A stretch of 64,000 nt of DNA from VRUE01 sp963727465 (GCA_963727465.1 CAVSGL010000019.1:1-64000); one strand, 5' to 3'; shown: positions 22,215 through 32,245, counted from the first letter of the stretch. The notes: generated by a model not told the origin, from the letters alone. A program made the numbers and translations.

Positions 22215-23861
22215 ATGGAGATCAAGCCCGACGAGATCGCATCGATTCTGCGCGAGCGGATCGAGGGACTGGATGCCGGCAGCGCCGACCTCGCGGAGGT
22301 CGGCACCGTGCTGTCCGTCGCCGACGGGATCGCCCGCATCCACGGCCTCGACAACTGCATGGCGCTGGAGATGCTCGAGCTGCCGCACGGCGTCACCGGC
22401 CTCGCCCTCAACCTCGAGGAGGACAACGTCGGCGCCGTGCTCTTCGGCGAGTGGGACAAGGTCGTCGAGGGCGACACGGTCAAGCGCACCGGCCACCTGC
22501 TCCAGATCCCCGTCGGCGACGAGCTGCTCGGCCGCATGGTCGACCCGCTCGGCCGCCCGCTCGACGGCAAGGGCGAGCTCTCGACCACGCAGACCCGCCC
22601 GGCCGAGTTCAAGGCGCCCGGCGTCGTCCAGCGCCAGCCGGTCGAGGAACCGGTGCAGACCGGGCTGATGTCGATCGACGGGATGATCCCGATCGGCCGC
22701 GGCCAGCGAGAGCTGATCATCGGCGACCGCCAGACCGGCAAGACGGCGATCGCGATCGACACGATCATCAACAACAAGGACAAGGACCTGGTCTGCATCT
22801 ACGTCGCGATCGGCCAGCGGATGTCGACGGTCGTGCAGCTGCGCGAGGTGCTCGAGGAGAGCGGCGCGATGGAGAACTCGATCATCGTCGCCGCGCCCGC
22901 CGACGAGGCGGCGCCGATCAAGTACATCGCCCCCTACGCCGGCTGCGCGATGGGCGAGCACTTCCTCTACAACGGCAAGGCGGCGCTCTGCGTCTACGAC
23001 GACCTGACCAAGCACGCCTACGCCTACCGGCAGATGTCGCTGCTGCTGCGGCGCCCGCCCGGTCGCGAGGCCTACCCAGGCGACGTCTTCTACCTGCACT
23101 CGCGCCTGCTCGAGCGGGCGGTGAAGCTGAACGACGAGCTCGGCGGCGGCTCGCTGACGGCGCTGCCGATCATCGAGACGCAGGCCTCCGACGTCTCCGC
23201 CTACATCCCGACCAACGTGATCTCGATCACCGACGGCCAGATCTTTCTCGAGTCCGACCTGTTCAACTCGGGCGTGCGGCCGGCGATCAACGTCGGCATC
23301 TCGGTCTCGCGGGTGGGCGGCAACGCGCAGACCAAGGCGATGAAGAAGGTCGCCGGCAAGCTGCGCCTCGACCTCTCCCAGTACCGCGACCTCGAGGCCT
23401 TCGCCCAGTTCGGCTCCGAGCTCGACCCGGAGACGCAGAAAACGCTCAACCGCGGCGAGCGCCTGGTCGAGATGCTCAAGCAGAAGGAGCGCGAGCCGCT
23501 GGAGATGGCCGACCAGGTCGCCGCGATCTACTCCGGCACCGGCGGCTTCCTCGACCGGATCAAGACCGAGCGCGTGGGCGAGTTCCTCGGCGACCTGCGC
23601 ATCCGCCTGCACTCCGAGAAGGCCGATCTGCTCGGGCGGATCGCCGAGACCGGCAAGCTCGAGGAAGACGACGAGAACGAGCTCGCGGACGCGATCCGCG
23701 ACTTCGTCGACGACTTCGGCCCGGACTTCGACGAGCACGGCGACCCGCTCGAGGCGGGCGAGTCGGACCGCGTCAAGTCGGCCGAGGAGCGCGAGAAGCC
23801 GAGCCGCGTCGCCGACGACGAGGCCGAAGCGGAGGCCGAGAGGGAGACCGCGGCGGCCTAG
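22215..23861 (+). CDS. atpA: ATP synthase F1 subunit alpha
   Basis: 548 residues. The beta-barrel N domain is followed by a nucleotide-binding domain with Walker A GDRQTGKTAIAID near residue 170, and the catalytic arginine finger region near residue 370 in VSRVGGNAQTKAMKK. The C terminus has a 40-residue Asp/Glu/Arg-rich extension beyond the usual end, seen also in other actinobacterial alpha subunits. This subunit alternates with beta in the F1 head and carries the non-catalytic ATP sites. Confidence 0.96.
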   Translation: MEIKPDEIASILRERIEGLDAGSADLAEVGTVLSVADGIARIHGLDNCMALEMLELPHGVTGLALNLEEDNVGAVLFGEWDKVVEGDTVKRTGHLLQIPVGDELLGRMVDPLGRPLDGKGELSTTQTRPAEFKAPGVVQRQPVEEPVQTGLMSIDGMIPIGRGQRELIIGDRQTGKTAIAIDTIINNKDKDLVCIYVAIGQRMSTVVQLREVLEESGAMENSIIVAAPADEAAPIKYIAPYAGCAMGEHFLYNGKAALCVYDDLTKHAYAYRQMSLLLRRPPGREAYPGDVFYLHSRLLERAVKLNDELGGGSLTALPIIETQASDVSAYIPTNVISITDGQIFLESDLFNSGVRPAINVGISVSRVGGNAQTKAMKKVAGKLRLDLSQYRDLEAFAQFGSELDPETQKTLNRGERLVEMLKQKEREPLEMADQVAAIYSGTGGFLDRIKTERVGEFLGDLRIRLHSEKADLLGRIAETGKLEEDDENELADAIRDFVDDFGPDFDEHGDPLEAGESDRVKSAEEREKPSRVADDEAEAEAERETAAA

Positions 23862-23882
23862 CGGCCGGCGGAGGGCAACACG

Positions 23883-24803
23883 ATGGCTTCGCAGAAGGAC
23901 GTCAAGGCCCGCATCGCGTCGGTCAAGAACATCAACAAGATCACGCGGGCGATGGAGATGGTCGCCGCGGCGCGGCTGCGGCGCGCCGAGCAGCGGATCG
24001 AGGCCCTGCGCCCGTACGCGCAGGGGATGCGCAAGCTGACCCGCCGCGCCGCCGAGCAGGCCAACGGCCTGCCGCGGGTGCCGGTGCTGGTCGAGCGCGA
24101 GCAGGTGCAGCGGGTCGGCGTCGTCCTGATCACCGGCGACCGCGGCCTCGCCGGCGCCTTCAACACCAACGTCCTGCGCGACGGCCTGCGCCTGCGCGAC
24201 GAGCTCGCCGCCGAAGGGGCCGAGACGGCCTTCTCGGCGGTCGGGCGCAAGGGCGTCTCGGCGCTCACCTTCCGCAAGCACGAGGTGCGCACCTCCTACG
24301 TCGGCTTCACCGACCGGCCGGGCTTCGCCGACGCGCGCGAGATCGGCGAGGAGCTGACCGCGCGCTACGTCGACGAGGAGCTCGACCGGGTCGAGCTCGT
24401 CTACAACCACTACGTCTCGCCGCTGACCCAGCACGTCTGGCGGCAGACGCTGCTGCCGCTACAGCAGGCCGACGTGATCGGCGCCGGCGCCGTCGAGGAG
24501 GAAGAGGACGCCGAGGAGACCGCGATCGAGCAGGCGCACAGCCAGGCGCTCTGGGAGTTCGAGCCCGAGGCCGAGGTGCTGCTGGCGCAGCTCATCCCGG
24601 AGTACGTGAACATCTCCGTCTACCGGGCGCTGCTCGAGTCGGCCGCCTCCGAGCTGGGGGCGCGGATGACCGCGATGCGCAACGCGGCGGAGAACGCGGA
24701 GACGATGATCGACGACCTGACGCTGGAGATGAACCGGGTCAGGCAGGCCGACATCACGCAGGAGATCCTCGAGGTGGTCGCCGGCGCGGAGGCACTTGGT
24801 TAG
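23883..24803 (+). CDS. atpG: ATP synthase F1 subunit gamma
   Basis: 306 residues with the two conserved terminal helices of the rotor shaft: RIASVKNINKITRAMEMVAA at the N terminus and a C-terminal helix ending RQADITQEILEVVAGAEAL. The central Rossmann-like domain contains LITGDRGLAGAFNTNV. An acidic insertion near residue 205 (EEEEDAEE) resembles the loop that regulates ATP hydrolysis in some actinobacterial gamma subunits. It is separated from atpD by a 21-bp perfect hairpin. Confidence 0.95.
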   Translation: MASQKDVKARIASVKNINKITRAMEMVAAARLRRAEQRIEALRPYAQGMRKLTRRAAEQANGLPRVPVLVEREQVQRVGVVLITGDRGLAGAFNTNVLRDGLRLRDELAAEGAETAFSAVGRKGVSALTFRKHEVRTSYVGFTDRPGFADAREIGEELTARYVDEELDRVELVYNHYVSPLTQHVWRQTLLPLQQADVIGAGAVEEEEDAEETAIEQAHSQALWEFEPEAEVLLAQLIPEYVNISVYRALLESAASELGARMTAMRNAAENAETMIDDLTLEMNRVRQADITQEILEVVAGAEALG

Positions 24804-24804
24804 G

Positions 24805-24851
24805 CCGACGGGCCGAAAATACGCCTCTACGGCGTATTTTCGGCCCGTCGG
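24805..24851. other. Perfect 21-bp hairpin inside the atp operon (atpG-atpD gap)
   Basis: CCGACGGGCCGAAAATACGCC at 24805-24825 (21 nt) pairs perfectly with 24831-24851 about the loop TCTAC, starting directly after the atpG stop codon and ending 29 nt before atpD. It has no U-run. It may be a processing or stabilising element setting the amount of the beta subunit, or a partial terminator. Confidence 0.7.
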
Positions 24852-24880
24852 CGGAGATTTGGAGACGAAAAAAGGAAGAG

Positions 24881-26299
<1,419 letters not shown>

Positions 26300-26306
26300 G
26301 AGCAGC

Positions 26307-26717
26307 GTGGCCGGCGACGCCAAATTCGAGGTCGAGGTCCTCACCCCCGAGGGCGAGGTCTTCAACGGCGAGGTGAGCCAGGTCTCGACCCGCACCGCGG
26401 TCGGCGAGATCGGCATCCTCGCCAACCACGCGCCGCTGCTGGCGGCGCTGCGCCCGGCCGAGCTGCGCCTGCACATCGGCGGCGAGACCCAGCGCTACGC
26501 CCAGGCGCACGGCTGGCTACAGGTGTTCGGCAACCACGCCCGCCTGCTGCTCGAGGAGGCGATCGCCCCCGACGACCTCGACCCCGCCGTGCTCAAAGAG
26601 CAGCTCGCCGACGCCGAGCAGCGCCTGGCCGAGTCCGAGGAGGCCAGCGGCGAGCGCTCGCGGGCCGAAAAGGACCGCGAGCGCACCGAAGCCTTCCTCG
26701 CGATCGCCAGCGGCTGA
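26307..26717 (+). CDS. atpC: ATP synthase F1 subunit epsilon
   Basis: 136 residues from GTG 26307. The N-terminal beta-sandwich has EVLTPEGEVFNGEVSQVSTRTAVGEIGILANHAPLL, here cut to its key parts EVLTPEGEVF and GEIGILANHAPLL. A C-terminal helical hairpin follows. This is the full two-domain form, able to inhibit ATP hydrolysis. It is the last gene of the operon, followed by two hairpins. Confidence 0.94.
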   Translation: MAGDAKFEVEVLTPEGEVFNGEVSQVSTRTAVGEIGILANHAPLLAALRPAELRLHIGGETQRYAQAHGWLQVFGNHARLLLEEAIAPDDLDPAVLKEQLADAEQRLAESEEASGERSRAEKDRERTEAFLAIASG

Positions 26718-26721
26718 GCGG

Positions 26722-26764
26722 TGTGGCGAGTTACCCCCTCTTTTTCGGGGGGAAACTCGCCACA
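26722..26764. terminator. Long hairpin, family B, at the end of the atp operon
   Basis: TGTGGCGAGTT and AACTCGCCACA frame a C-run/G-run pair with loop TCTTTTTC, nearly identical to the hairpin at 11595-11639. It starts 4 nt after the atpC stop. Confidence 0.65.
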
Positions 26765-26782
26765 GGACGTCCAATCACGAGG

Positions 26783-26826
26783 GAGCCGGTGTCCCTCGCG
26801 ACATTCCCGCGAAGGGACACCGGCTC
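26783..26826. terminator. Second hairpin after the atp operon (GAGCCGGTGTCCC...GGGACACCGGCTC)
   Basis: A 13-bp stem extended inward by a CGCG/CGCG pairing around a short loop. It follows the family B hairpin with 18 nt between. The remaining sequence up to the next gene at 26929 shows nothing else of note. Confidence 0.55.
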
Positions 26827-26928
26827 TCTCCCGGCCTGCGAAACCGGTCCCCAGTGCAAAGGTCGAGCACCTTCTGCTCGTAGAGGCGTCACGGCACTCC
26901 TTTGCCTTCCAGCCTTAGATTTGCCGAT

Positions 26929-27342
26929 GTGTCTACCGAAGCGAACGAAGCGGTGGTGCACCGCTTCTACGAGGAGCTCTGGAATCGCTGGCGGCTGGAG
27001 GTGGCTGACGAGATCATCTCCCAGGCGATCGAGTTCCGAGGGTCGTTGGGTACGAAGGCTTATGGCAGAGATGCATTCAGGGGTTATGTCGAGGCCGTAC
27101 GACGAGCATTTCCCGATTGGCGAAACCAGATCGACGAGATGATTGCCATTGGCGACCGGGTGGTCACCCGGATGACGTGGACAGGCACGCACCGCGGGGT
27201 GCTTGACGACGTCAAGCCAACGGGTTTGGCGGTCGAATACTGCGGTGCCTCCTTCTTCCGGCTCAGATCCGGCGTGATCGAGGAGGCCTGGGTAGTCGGC
27301 GACACCGATGCTCTGTGGCGGACGATCCGAAGGGTTGGGTAG
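26929..27342 (+). CDS. SnoaL-like / NTF2-fold protein
   Basis: 137 residues from GTG 26929 (MSTEANEAVVHRFYEELWNR). The cone-shaped NTF2 fold is indicated by an N-terminal helix, ADEIISQAIEFRGSLG, the GRDAFRGYVEAVRRAFPDW pattern of SnoaL ester cyclase-like proteins, and the closing strands with WTGTHRG. Family members include polyketide cyclases and many unassigned small-molecule enzymes, so substrate is unknown. No neighbouring pathway genes help. Base use is slightly less GC-rich than the atp genes. Confidence 0.75.
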   Translation: MSTEANEAVVHRFYEELWNRWRLEVADEIISQAIEFRGSLGTKAYGRDAFRGYVEAVRRAFPDWRNQIDEMIAIGDRVVTRMTWTGTHRGVLDDVKPTGLAVEYCGASFFRLRSGVIEEAWVVGDTDALWRTIRRVG

Positions 27343-27358
27343 TCGCTCGCCGGCAGAG

Positions 27359-27781
27359 CTACGCCGACGCCGGGTCCAGGGCGAGGAGCTTGACCTTGAA
27401 GGTCGATCCGGTGATCTTCGCGGCCCGCTGATCGCCGGTCACGAGCAGATCGACCTCGGAGTGGAGGTCGGCTGTCGCCAGGATCAGGGCGTCCGGCATC
27501 CGCAGGGATCTGCGTTGGGCGCGAAAGTCGGCGGCCTTGTCGGCCACCTTGGCGTCGACAGGCAGGATCTCGGAGATGAGGTCGGCGAAGAAGTCTCGGA
27601 CGCGCTTCTCGTCGTGGCGGCCGAGTCGTGCCCCGGTCAGCACCTCCCCGTAGGTGACCGCCGAAGCGAACAGCTGACTCTTGCCGAGGAGGTCTCGGAT
27701 CGTCTCGTCGGCGGTCTCATGAAGGGCATCGCCGCGGTCGAGGAACGCGACCACCGCATCTGAGTCGAGGACTACCGCCAC
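27359..27781 (-). CDS. PIN-domain ribonuclease toxin (VapC-like)
   Basis: 140 residues with the PIN acidic constellation: LDSDAVVAFLD (D6, D8), GEVLTG (E46) and MPDALILATA (D97), the signature of metal-dependent RNases of the VapC family, which cleave tRNA or rRNA when free of antitoxin. Its start overlaps the end of the AbrB-type gene by 10 bp. Transcribed toward and ending 16 nt from the SnoaL-like gene. Confidence 0.88.
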   Translation of the reverse strand: MAVVLDSDAVVAFLDRGDALHETADETIRDLLGKSQLFASAVTYGEVLTGARLGRHDEKRVRDFFADLISEILPVDAKVADKAADFRAQRRSLRMPDALILATADLHSEVDLLVTGDQRAAKITGSTFKVKLLALDPASA

Positions 27782-28011
27782 TCGTCGCGCAATCCGTCTA
27801 CGCGCTCGCGCAGATCGCCGCCGGTGTCGAGGCAGCCGGAGTAGCGGTCGATCAGCTCGCCGACCCGCGTCAGGACCACGCGACCGGCTCCCTCGGCTTC
27901 GACCCGCAATGTGTCCCCAGGCTCGAAGCCGGCCTTGCGGAACGGGGCGGCGGGTATCGTCACCTGATGCTTGCTGGACACCCTCGTTTGATTCTTTACC
28001 TTTTCAGCCAT
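27772..28011 (-). CDS. AbrB/MazE-type antitoxin (VapB-like)
   Basis: 79 residues. The N-terminal SpoVT-AbrB swapped-hairpin DNA-binding domain reads TRVSSKHQVTIPAAPFRKAG followed by GDTLRVEAEGAGRVVLTRV. The C-terminal third is the likely toxin-binding tail. It lies directly upstream of, and overlaps, the PIN toxin gene. The start codon is embedded in the inverted repeat 27994-28019, which suggests autoregulation by the toxin-antitoxin complex. Confidence 0.85.
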   Translation of the reverse strand: MAEKVKNQTRVSSKHQVTIPAAPFRKAGFEPGDTLRVEAEGAGRVVLTRVGELIDRYSGCLDTGGDLRERVDGLRDEWR

Positions 28012-28019
28012 AGGTAAAG
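27994..28019. promoter_or_regulatory. Inverted repeat CTTTACC-N12-GGTAAAG at the antitoxin start codon
   Basis: A perfect 7-bp inverted repeat flanks the ATG of the antitoxin gene (28009-28011 on the minus strand). Such palindromes at toxin-antitoxin promoters are the usual binding sites of AbrB-type antitoxins. Confidence 0.5.
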
Positions 28020-28105
28020 ACTACTTGCTCCCCAACCAGCAGCGCAACCCACTCTGAGCACCGCCCGTCGGGCGACTTCCGCTCGATGAGCGTCACGGCG
28101 GCCAT
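28004..28105 (-). CDS. Possible 33-residue small ORF overlapping the antitoxin start
   Basis: ATG at 28105 opens a frame that reads protein-like rather than Arg/Pro-rich (begins MAAVTLIERKSPDG, ends EQVVFTYG) and stops 7 nt inside the antitoxin gene. It could be a translationally coupled leader peptide or the remnant of a larger gene. No recognisable ribosome binding site; low confidence. The rest of 28106-28180 shows no other feature. Confidence 0.25.
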   Translation of the reverse strand: MAAVTLIERKSPDGRCSEWVALLVGEQVVFTYG

Positions 28106-28180
28106 TGCCCGGTTGAAATACCGTCTCGGCATGCGCGTTCCGGGCAGGCATCCGAGGGTTGGACGACGGGAGCCGTCCCG

Positions 28181-29287
28181 ATGCGAGGGACGTGGCTCGT
28201 GAGCGACGAGCTCGTCGCTCTCGCCAGCAGGCTGATCGGGTTCGAGACGGTGGGGGCGGACGGGGTGCTGGAAGCGGCCGGGTTCGTCGAGGGGTGGCTG
28301 GAAGCGCGGGGGATCGAGGTGGCCACCGAAGAGGTGCGGGGGCTGCCGGTGCTGAAGGCCGAAGTGGGGCCGGAGGACGCGCCGACGGTCGTGCTGCACG
28401 GGCACCTCGACGTGGTTCCGGCGCGGTCGGGGCAGTTCGAGGCGCGGGTCGAGGGCGAGCGGCTCTACGGGCGCGGCGCCTACGACATGAAGGGCGCCCT
28501 GGCGGCGATGCTGGTGACGACTGCGGCGCTGCGCGACGGCGACGGGGTGCGGGTGCGGCTGGGGATCGTCGGCGACGAGGAGTCCGAGGAGGAGGCCGAA
28601 CGGGGCAGCGACGCGCTGGTCGACGGCGGCTTCCTCGGCGACTTCGCAATCACCGGCGAGCCGACCGATCTGCAGATCGGGGTCGAGGCGAAGGGGGTGC
28701 TGGCGCTGCGAATCGAGGTCGGCGGCATCGCCGCGCACGGGGCGACCCCGTGGCTGGGCGACAACGCCGTGCTCAAGGCACACGACGTTTTCCGCAGGAT
28801 CGAGTCGCTACCTTTCGCTAGGCACAGCTCGGAGCTGTTCGACCGCCCCTCGATCAATCTCGGCAGGATCCTGGGCGGCGACGCGCTCAACAAGGTGCCC
28901 GACCGATGCGCGATCGACGTCGACATCCGCTACCTGCCCGACCAGGACCCCGAGGCGCTGCTCGCACAGATCCGCGCCCTGGACGACGTCGAGGCGACGC
29001 CGTTGCTGCGCCGCCCGCCGGCGGTCGTCGACCGCGATTCGCCCTTCGTCCGCGGCCTGCGCGAGGCGGCGCAGGCGCACCACGACGGAGAGCCGATGAG
29101 CGTCGGTCGCGACGGCGCCTCCGATGCGGTCTCCTTCCTGCGTGCCGGCGTGCCGGCGGTCGAGTTCGGGCCGGTCGGCGAAGGACACCACGGGCCGGCG
29201 GAGTGGGTCTCGGTGCCCTCGCTGCTCGCCTACCGGCAGACGCTGGAGCAGTTCCTGCGCGCGTTGCCGGCGCGGCTGGAAAGCTGA
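28181..29287 (+). CDS. M20-family metallopeptidase/deacylase (ArgE/DapE type)
   Basis: 368 residues from ATG 28181 (GTG 28199 is an equally plausible start). The di-zinc site is visible: VVLHGHLDVVPA, RGAYDMKGALAAML, GDEESEEEAERGS (catalytic Glu), ITGEPTDL, and a C-terminal GHHGPAEWV His. A dimerisation lid is inserted at about residues 165-275. Family enzymes hydrolyse N-acyl amino acids, N-succinyl-diaminopimelate or dipeptides; the exact substrate is open. The LCP gene begins 7 nt after its stop. Confidence 0.88.
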   Translation: MRGTWLVSDELVALASRLIGFETVGADGVLEAAGFVEGWLEARGIEVATEEVRGLPVLKAEVGPEDAPTVVLHGHLDVVPARSGQFEARVEGERLYGRGAYDMKGALAAMLVTTAALRDGDGVRVRLGIVGDEESEEEAERGSDALVDGGFLGDFAITGEPTDLQIGVEAKGVLALRIEVGGIAAHGATPWLGDNAVLKAHDVFRRIESLPFARHSSELFDRPSINLGRILGGDALNKVPDRCAIDVDIRYLPDQDPEALLAQIRALDDVEATPLLRRPPAVVDRDSPFVRGLREAAQAHHDGEPMSVGRDGASDAVSFLRAGVPAVEFGPVGEGHHGPAEWVSVPSLLAYRQTLEQFLRALPARLES

Positions 29288-29294
29288 GGGCGGC

Positions 29295-30932
29295 GTGATC
29301 GAGCAACCGTTCAAGAAGCCCCCGCCCGAGGGCGACCACGAGCCGCCGCCGAAGCGCAGGCGCTACTGGTGGCGCTTCACTCTCGCCTCGGTCGTGATCG
29401 TCAGCGTCGTCGCCGCGGCGACGGCCGCCAGCGTCCTTCTCTATGTCGGCAGCATCGCCACGGCGCTCTCGCACAACAACGTGCTGTGCCGGAAGGTCTG
29501 TAGGGCGCTGAAGGAGACGACCGGGGGCGAACCGGAGAACATCGTCATCCTCGGCTCCGACAAGCGGGCCAGCGAACCGGGCGACCCCGGGCGCTCCGAC
29601 ACGACGCTGCTGCTGCGGCTCGATCCCGACCGCAACGCGATCGCGCTGATGTCGATTCCGCGCGACCTCAAGGTCGAAATCCCCGGCTACGGGACGGGCA
29701 AGTTCAACGAAGCCTATTCCTACGGCGGCCCGACGCTGACCGTCCAGGTCGTGAAGGAACTCACCGGGCTGCCGGTCAATCACGTGGTCAACGTCGACTA
29801 CCTCGGCTTCGTCCGCGCGGTCGACGCGATCGACTGCGTCTACGTCGACATCGATCGCCGCTACTACCACTCCAACGTCGGCGTGCCGCCATCCGAACAG
29901 TATTCGGAAATCAACATCCAGCCCGGCTATCAGCTTCTCTGCGGCAAAAAGGCGTTGCAGTACGTGCGCTACCGCCACACCGACACCGACCTGGTCCGCG
30001 CCGCGCGCCAGCAGGACTTCCTCAGCGCCGCGCGCCAGCGGGTGCCGGTGGCCGACCTGGTGCTGGGCCGCAACGACCTGATCGACATCTTCACCGAATA
30101 CACCACCTCCGACATCCACGACAAGGAGACGATGCTCCAGGTGCTGAAGCTGTTCATCGCCTCGCGCGGCGCCTCGATCAAGGAGGTCCACTTCCCGGCC
30201 GAACTGGGGCCGAGCTTCGTCTATGCCTCCGAGAGCGCGATCCACGAAGCCGTCGAGAAATTCCTCGGCATCGAAGCGAGCGGCGGTCCGCGCGGCTCGC
30301 TCGACGAAGGCGACGGCAAGCGCAAGCACAGGAAGAAGAACAAGAAGTCGAAGCAGGGCAAGAAGAAGCAGAGGCCGAAGCCGAAGCTGGAACTCCAGCC
30401 GCCCGGCAGCGACGGGCTGGTGCCGGCGGCGGAAGCCGGGGAACTGGAGGCGAAGACCGTGGCGCGCAAGGCCGGCCACGGCTTCCCCGTCTTCTACCCG
30501 GCGAGGCTGCCCTCCGGCGCCGCCTACGTCGAAAGCAACTCCTACCTGCACGTGCGGGATCCGCGCTTCTACCACTTCAGGGACACGGGCGGCAAGCGCC
30601 ATGCCGCCTACAGGATGACGGCCTACCTGGAACTGCCCGACGGCGTCCACTACTTCGGCGTGCAGGGGGTCAAGGGCTGGTCGGACCCGCCGATCCTCAA
30701 CAACCCGAGCCTGACCAAGGACATCCACGGCCGCGAATACGAGATCTTCGTCGACGGCGACCGGGTCAAACTCGTCGCCTGGCGCCGCGGGGACAACGTC
30801 TACTGGATCTCGAACAGCCTCTTGCAGTCGCTGACCAACGACCAGATGGTCGGCATGGCGCGCTCGGCAAAGGTGATAATCCCCAACCGCAAGCCAAGGA
30901 GGACGAGGGAATTGAGGAGCGCGCAGCGATGA
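29295..30932 (+). CDS. LytR-CpsA-Psr (LCP) family glycopolymer transferase
   Basis: 545 residues from GTG 29295. A cytoplasmic Pro-rich lead and a membrane helix (about 28-50) are followed by the LCP domain: NIVILGSDKR, GRSDTTLLLRLDP, LMSIPRDLKVEIPG, GKFNEAYSYGGP and RYRHTDTDLVRAARQQDFL. These Arg/Asp residues bind the polyprenyl-pyrophosphate donor. LCP enzymes attach wall polymers such as teichoic acids or arabinogalactan to peptidoglycan. A Lys-rich linker (about 335-360) leads to an extra C-terminal domain of about 180 residues that I do not recognise. It uses more GAA/AAA codons than neighbours. The ATGA overlap couples it to the dehydrogenase. Confidence 0.88.
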   Translation: MIEQPFKKPPPEGDHEPPPKRRRYWWRFTLASVVIVSVVAAATAASVLLYVGSIATALSHNNVLCRKVCRALKETTGGEPENIVILGSDKRASEPGDPGRSDTTLLLRLDPDRNAIALMSIPRDLKVEIPGYGTGKFNEAYSYGGPTLTVQVVKELTGLPVNHVVNVDYLGFVRAVDAIDCVYVDIDRRYYHSNVGVPPSEQYSEINIQPGYQLLCGKKALQYVRYRHTDTDLVRAARQQDFLSAARQRVPVADLVLGRNDLIDIFTEYTTSDIHDKETMLQVLKLFIASRGASIKEVHFPAELGPSFVYASESAIHEAVEKFLGIEASGGPRGSLDEGDGKRKHRKKNKKSKQGKKKQRPKPKLELQPPGSDGLVPAAEAGELEAKTVARKAGHGFPVFYPARLPSGAAYVESNSYLHVRDPRFYHFRDTGGKRHAAYRMTAYLELPDGVHYFGVQGVKGWSDPPILNNPSLTKDIHGREYEIFVDGDRVKLVAWRRGDNVYWISNSLLQSLTNDQMVGMARSAKVIIPNRKPRRTRELRSAQR

Positions 30933-32245
30933 AGGAGAGCAGCAGGGAGCCGGTCGGCGTGATCGGCGTCGGCTGGGTCGGCCTGGTCACGGCCACCTGC
31001 TTCGCAGAGCTCGGCCACCCCGTCGTGGCGCGCGACATCCTGCCGGAGAAGGTCGAGTCGCTCGCCCGCGGCGAGACGACGATCCACGAGCCCGGCCTGG
31101 ACGAGCTGCTGCGCGGCAATGCCGAGCGACTCACGTTCACGACCGAGATGCCGGAGCTGCTCGAGGCGGCGCGACTGCTGTTCGTCTGCGTCGACACGCC
31201 CCCGACTCCCTCCGGCGACGCCGATCTCTCGCGCGTGCGCGCCGTGGTCGAGGAGCTGCCGGCCGACGGCGGGCACGTGCTGATCATGAAGAGCACCGTT
31301 CCCGCCGGCACCGGCGAGGCGATCCGGCGCGATCGGCCCGGCCTCGCCTACGTCTCCTGTCCCGAGTTCCTCAAGGAGGGCACCGCGGTCGCCGACTTCA
31401 TGCGCCCCGACCGGGTCGTGATCGGCGCCGACCCGGGCGACGAGGCAGCCGGCGACGCGGTCGCGCGCCTCTACGAGCCGCTGGGCGGGGACGCCGTCCG
31501 CACCGACGTCGCCAGCGCCGAGATGATCAAGCTCGCCTCCAACGCCTTCCTCGCGACCAAGATCTCCTTCGTCAACGAGATCGCCAACGTCTGCGAGGAG
31601 GTCGGCGCCGACGTCGGCGAGGTCGCCCGCGGCATGGGCCTGGACCAACGCATCGGCCCATCCTTCCTGCGCGCCGGCATCGGCTACGGCGGTAGTTGTT
31701 TTCCGAAGGATGTTTCAGCACTCAAGATGCTTGCTGGTAATACGGGCTATCACTTCCAGCTGCTCAACGCGGTGATCGAGGTGAACGAGCTACAGAAGCG
31801 GCGGGTGGTGCAGAAGCTGTCGGCACACCTCGGCTCGCTCGTCGGGCGGCGGGTGGCACTGCTCGGTCTGGCCTTCAAGCCCGACACCGACGATATGCGG
31901 GAGGCCTCGAGCCTGGTGCTGGCGGCACGGTTGCAGGGCGAGGGCGCTGAGGTTGTCGCCTACGACCCGGTTGCCGCCGATGCCGCAAGCGCGTTGCTGG
32001 ACGGAGTCGAGCTCCGCGACTCGGCGCTCGCGGCGCTCGAGGGCGCCGACGCGGCGGTGCTGGTCACCGAGTGGGGCGAGTTCGGCGAGCTCGACTGGAG
32101 CGATGCGGCCGAGCGGATGGCCCGTCCGCTGCTGATCGACGGCCGCAACTTCCTCGACCCGCGGAAGCTGGTTGAGGCGGGCTTCGAGTACGAGGGCATC
32201 GGCCGCGCGCTGGCAGGCGCCGCATCGACCGCGACCGCGGACTGA
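30929..32245 (+). CDS. UDP-glucose/GDP-mannose dehydrogenase family protein
   Basis: 438 residues with GVIGVGWVGLVTATCFAELG (NAD site), FVCVDTPPTPSG, MKSTVPAGTG, the catalytic cysteine in GYGGSCFPKD (C257) and GLAFKPDTDDMREASS. It oxidises a UDP- or GDP-sugar to the uronate by two NAD-dependent steps, providing precursors for acidic wall or capsule polymers. The codons around the catalytic Cys (31690-31750) are strikingly AT-rich compared with the rest. Upstream overlap with the LCP gene; 3 nt to the next gene. Confidence 0.92.
   Translation: MKESSREPVGVIGVGWVGLVTATCFAELGHPVVARDILPEKVESLARGETTIHEPGLDELLRGNAERLTFTTEMPELLEAARLLFVCVDTPPTPSGDADLSRVRAVVEELPADGGHVLIMKSTVPAGTGEAIRRDRPGLAYVSCPEFLKEGTAVADFMRPDRVVIGADPGDEAAGDAVARLYEPLGGDAVRTDVASAEMIKLASNAFLATKISFVNEIANVCEEVGADVGEVARGMGLDQRIGPSFLRAGIGYGGSCFPKDVSALKMLAGNTGYHFQLLNAVIEVNELQKRRVVQKLSAHLGSLVGRRVALLGLAFKPDTDDMREASSLVLAARLQGEGAEVVAYDPVAADAASALLDGVELRDSALAALEGADAAVLVTEWGEFGELDWSDAAERMARPLLIDGRNFLDPRKLVEAGFEYEGIGRALAGAASTATAD

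Noticed and set aside
21987..24434. 815-codon minus-strand open frame opposite atpA and atpG
   Set aside because: Antisense to conserved ATP synthase genes; composition Leu/Arg/Asp/Val/Gly repetitive, no start signals or homology pattern.
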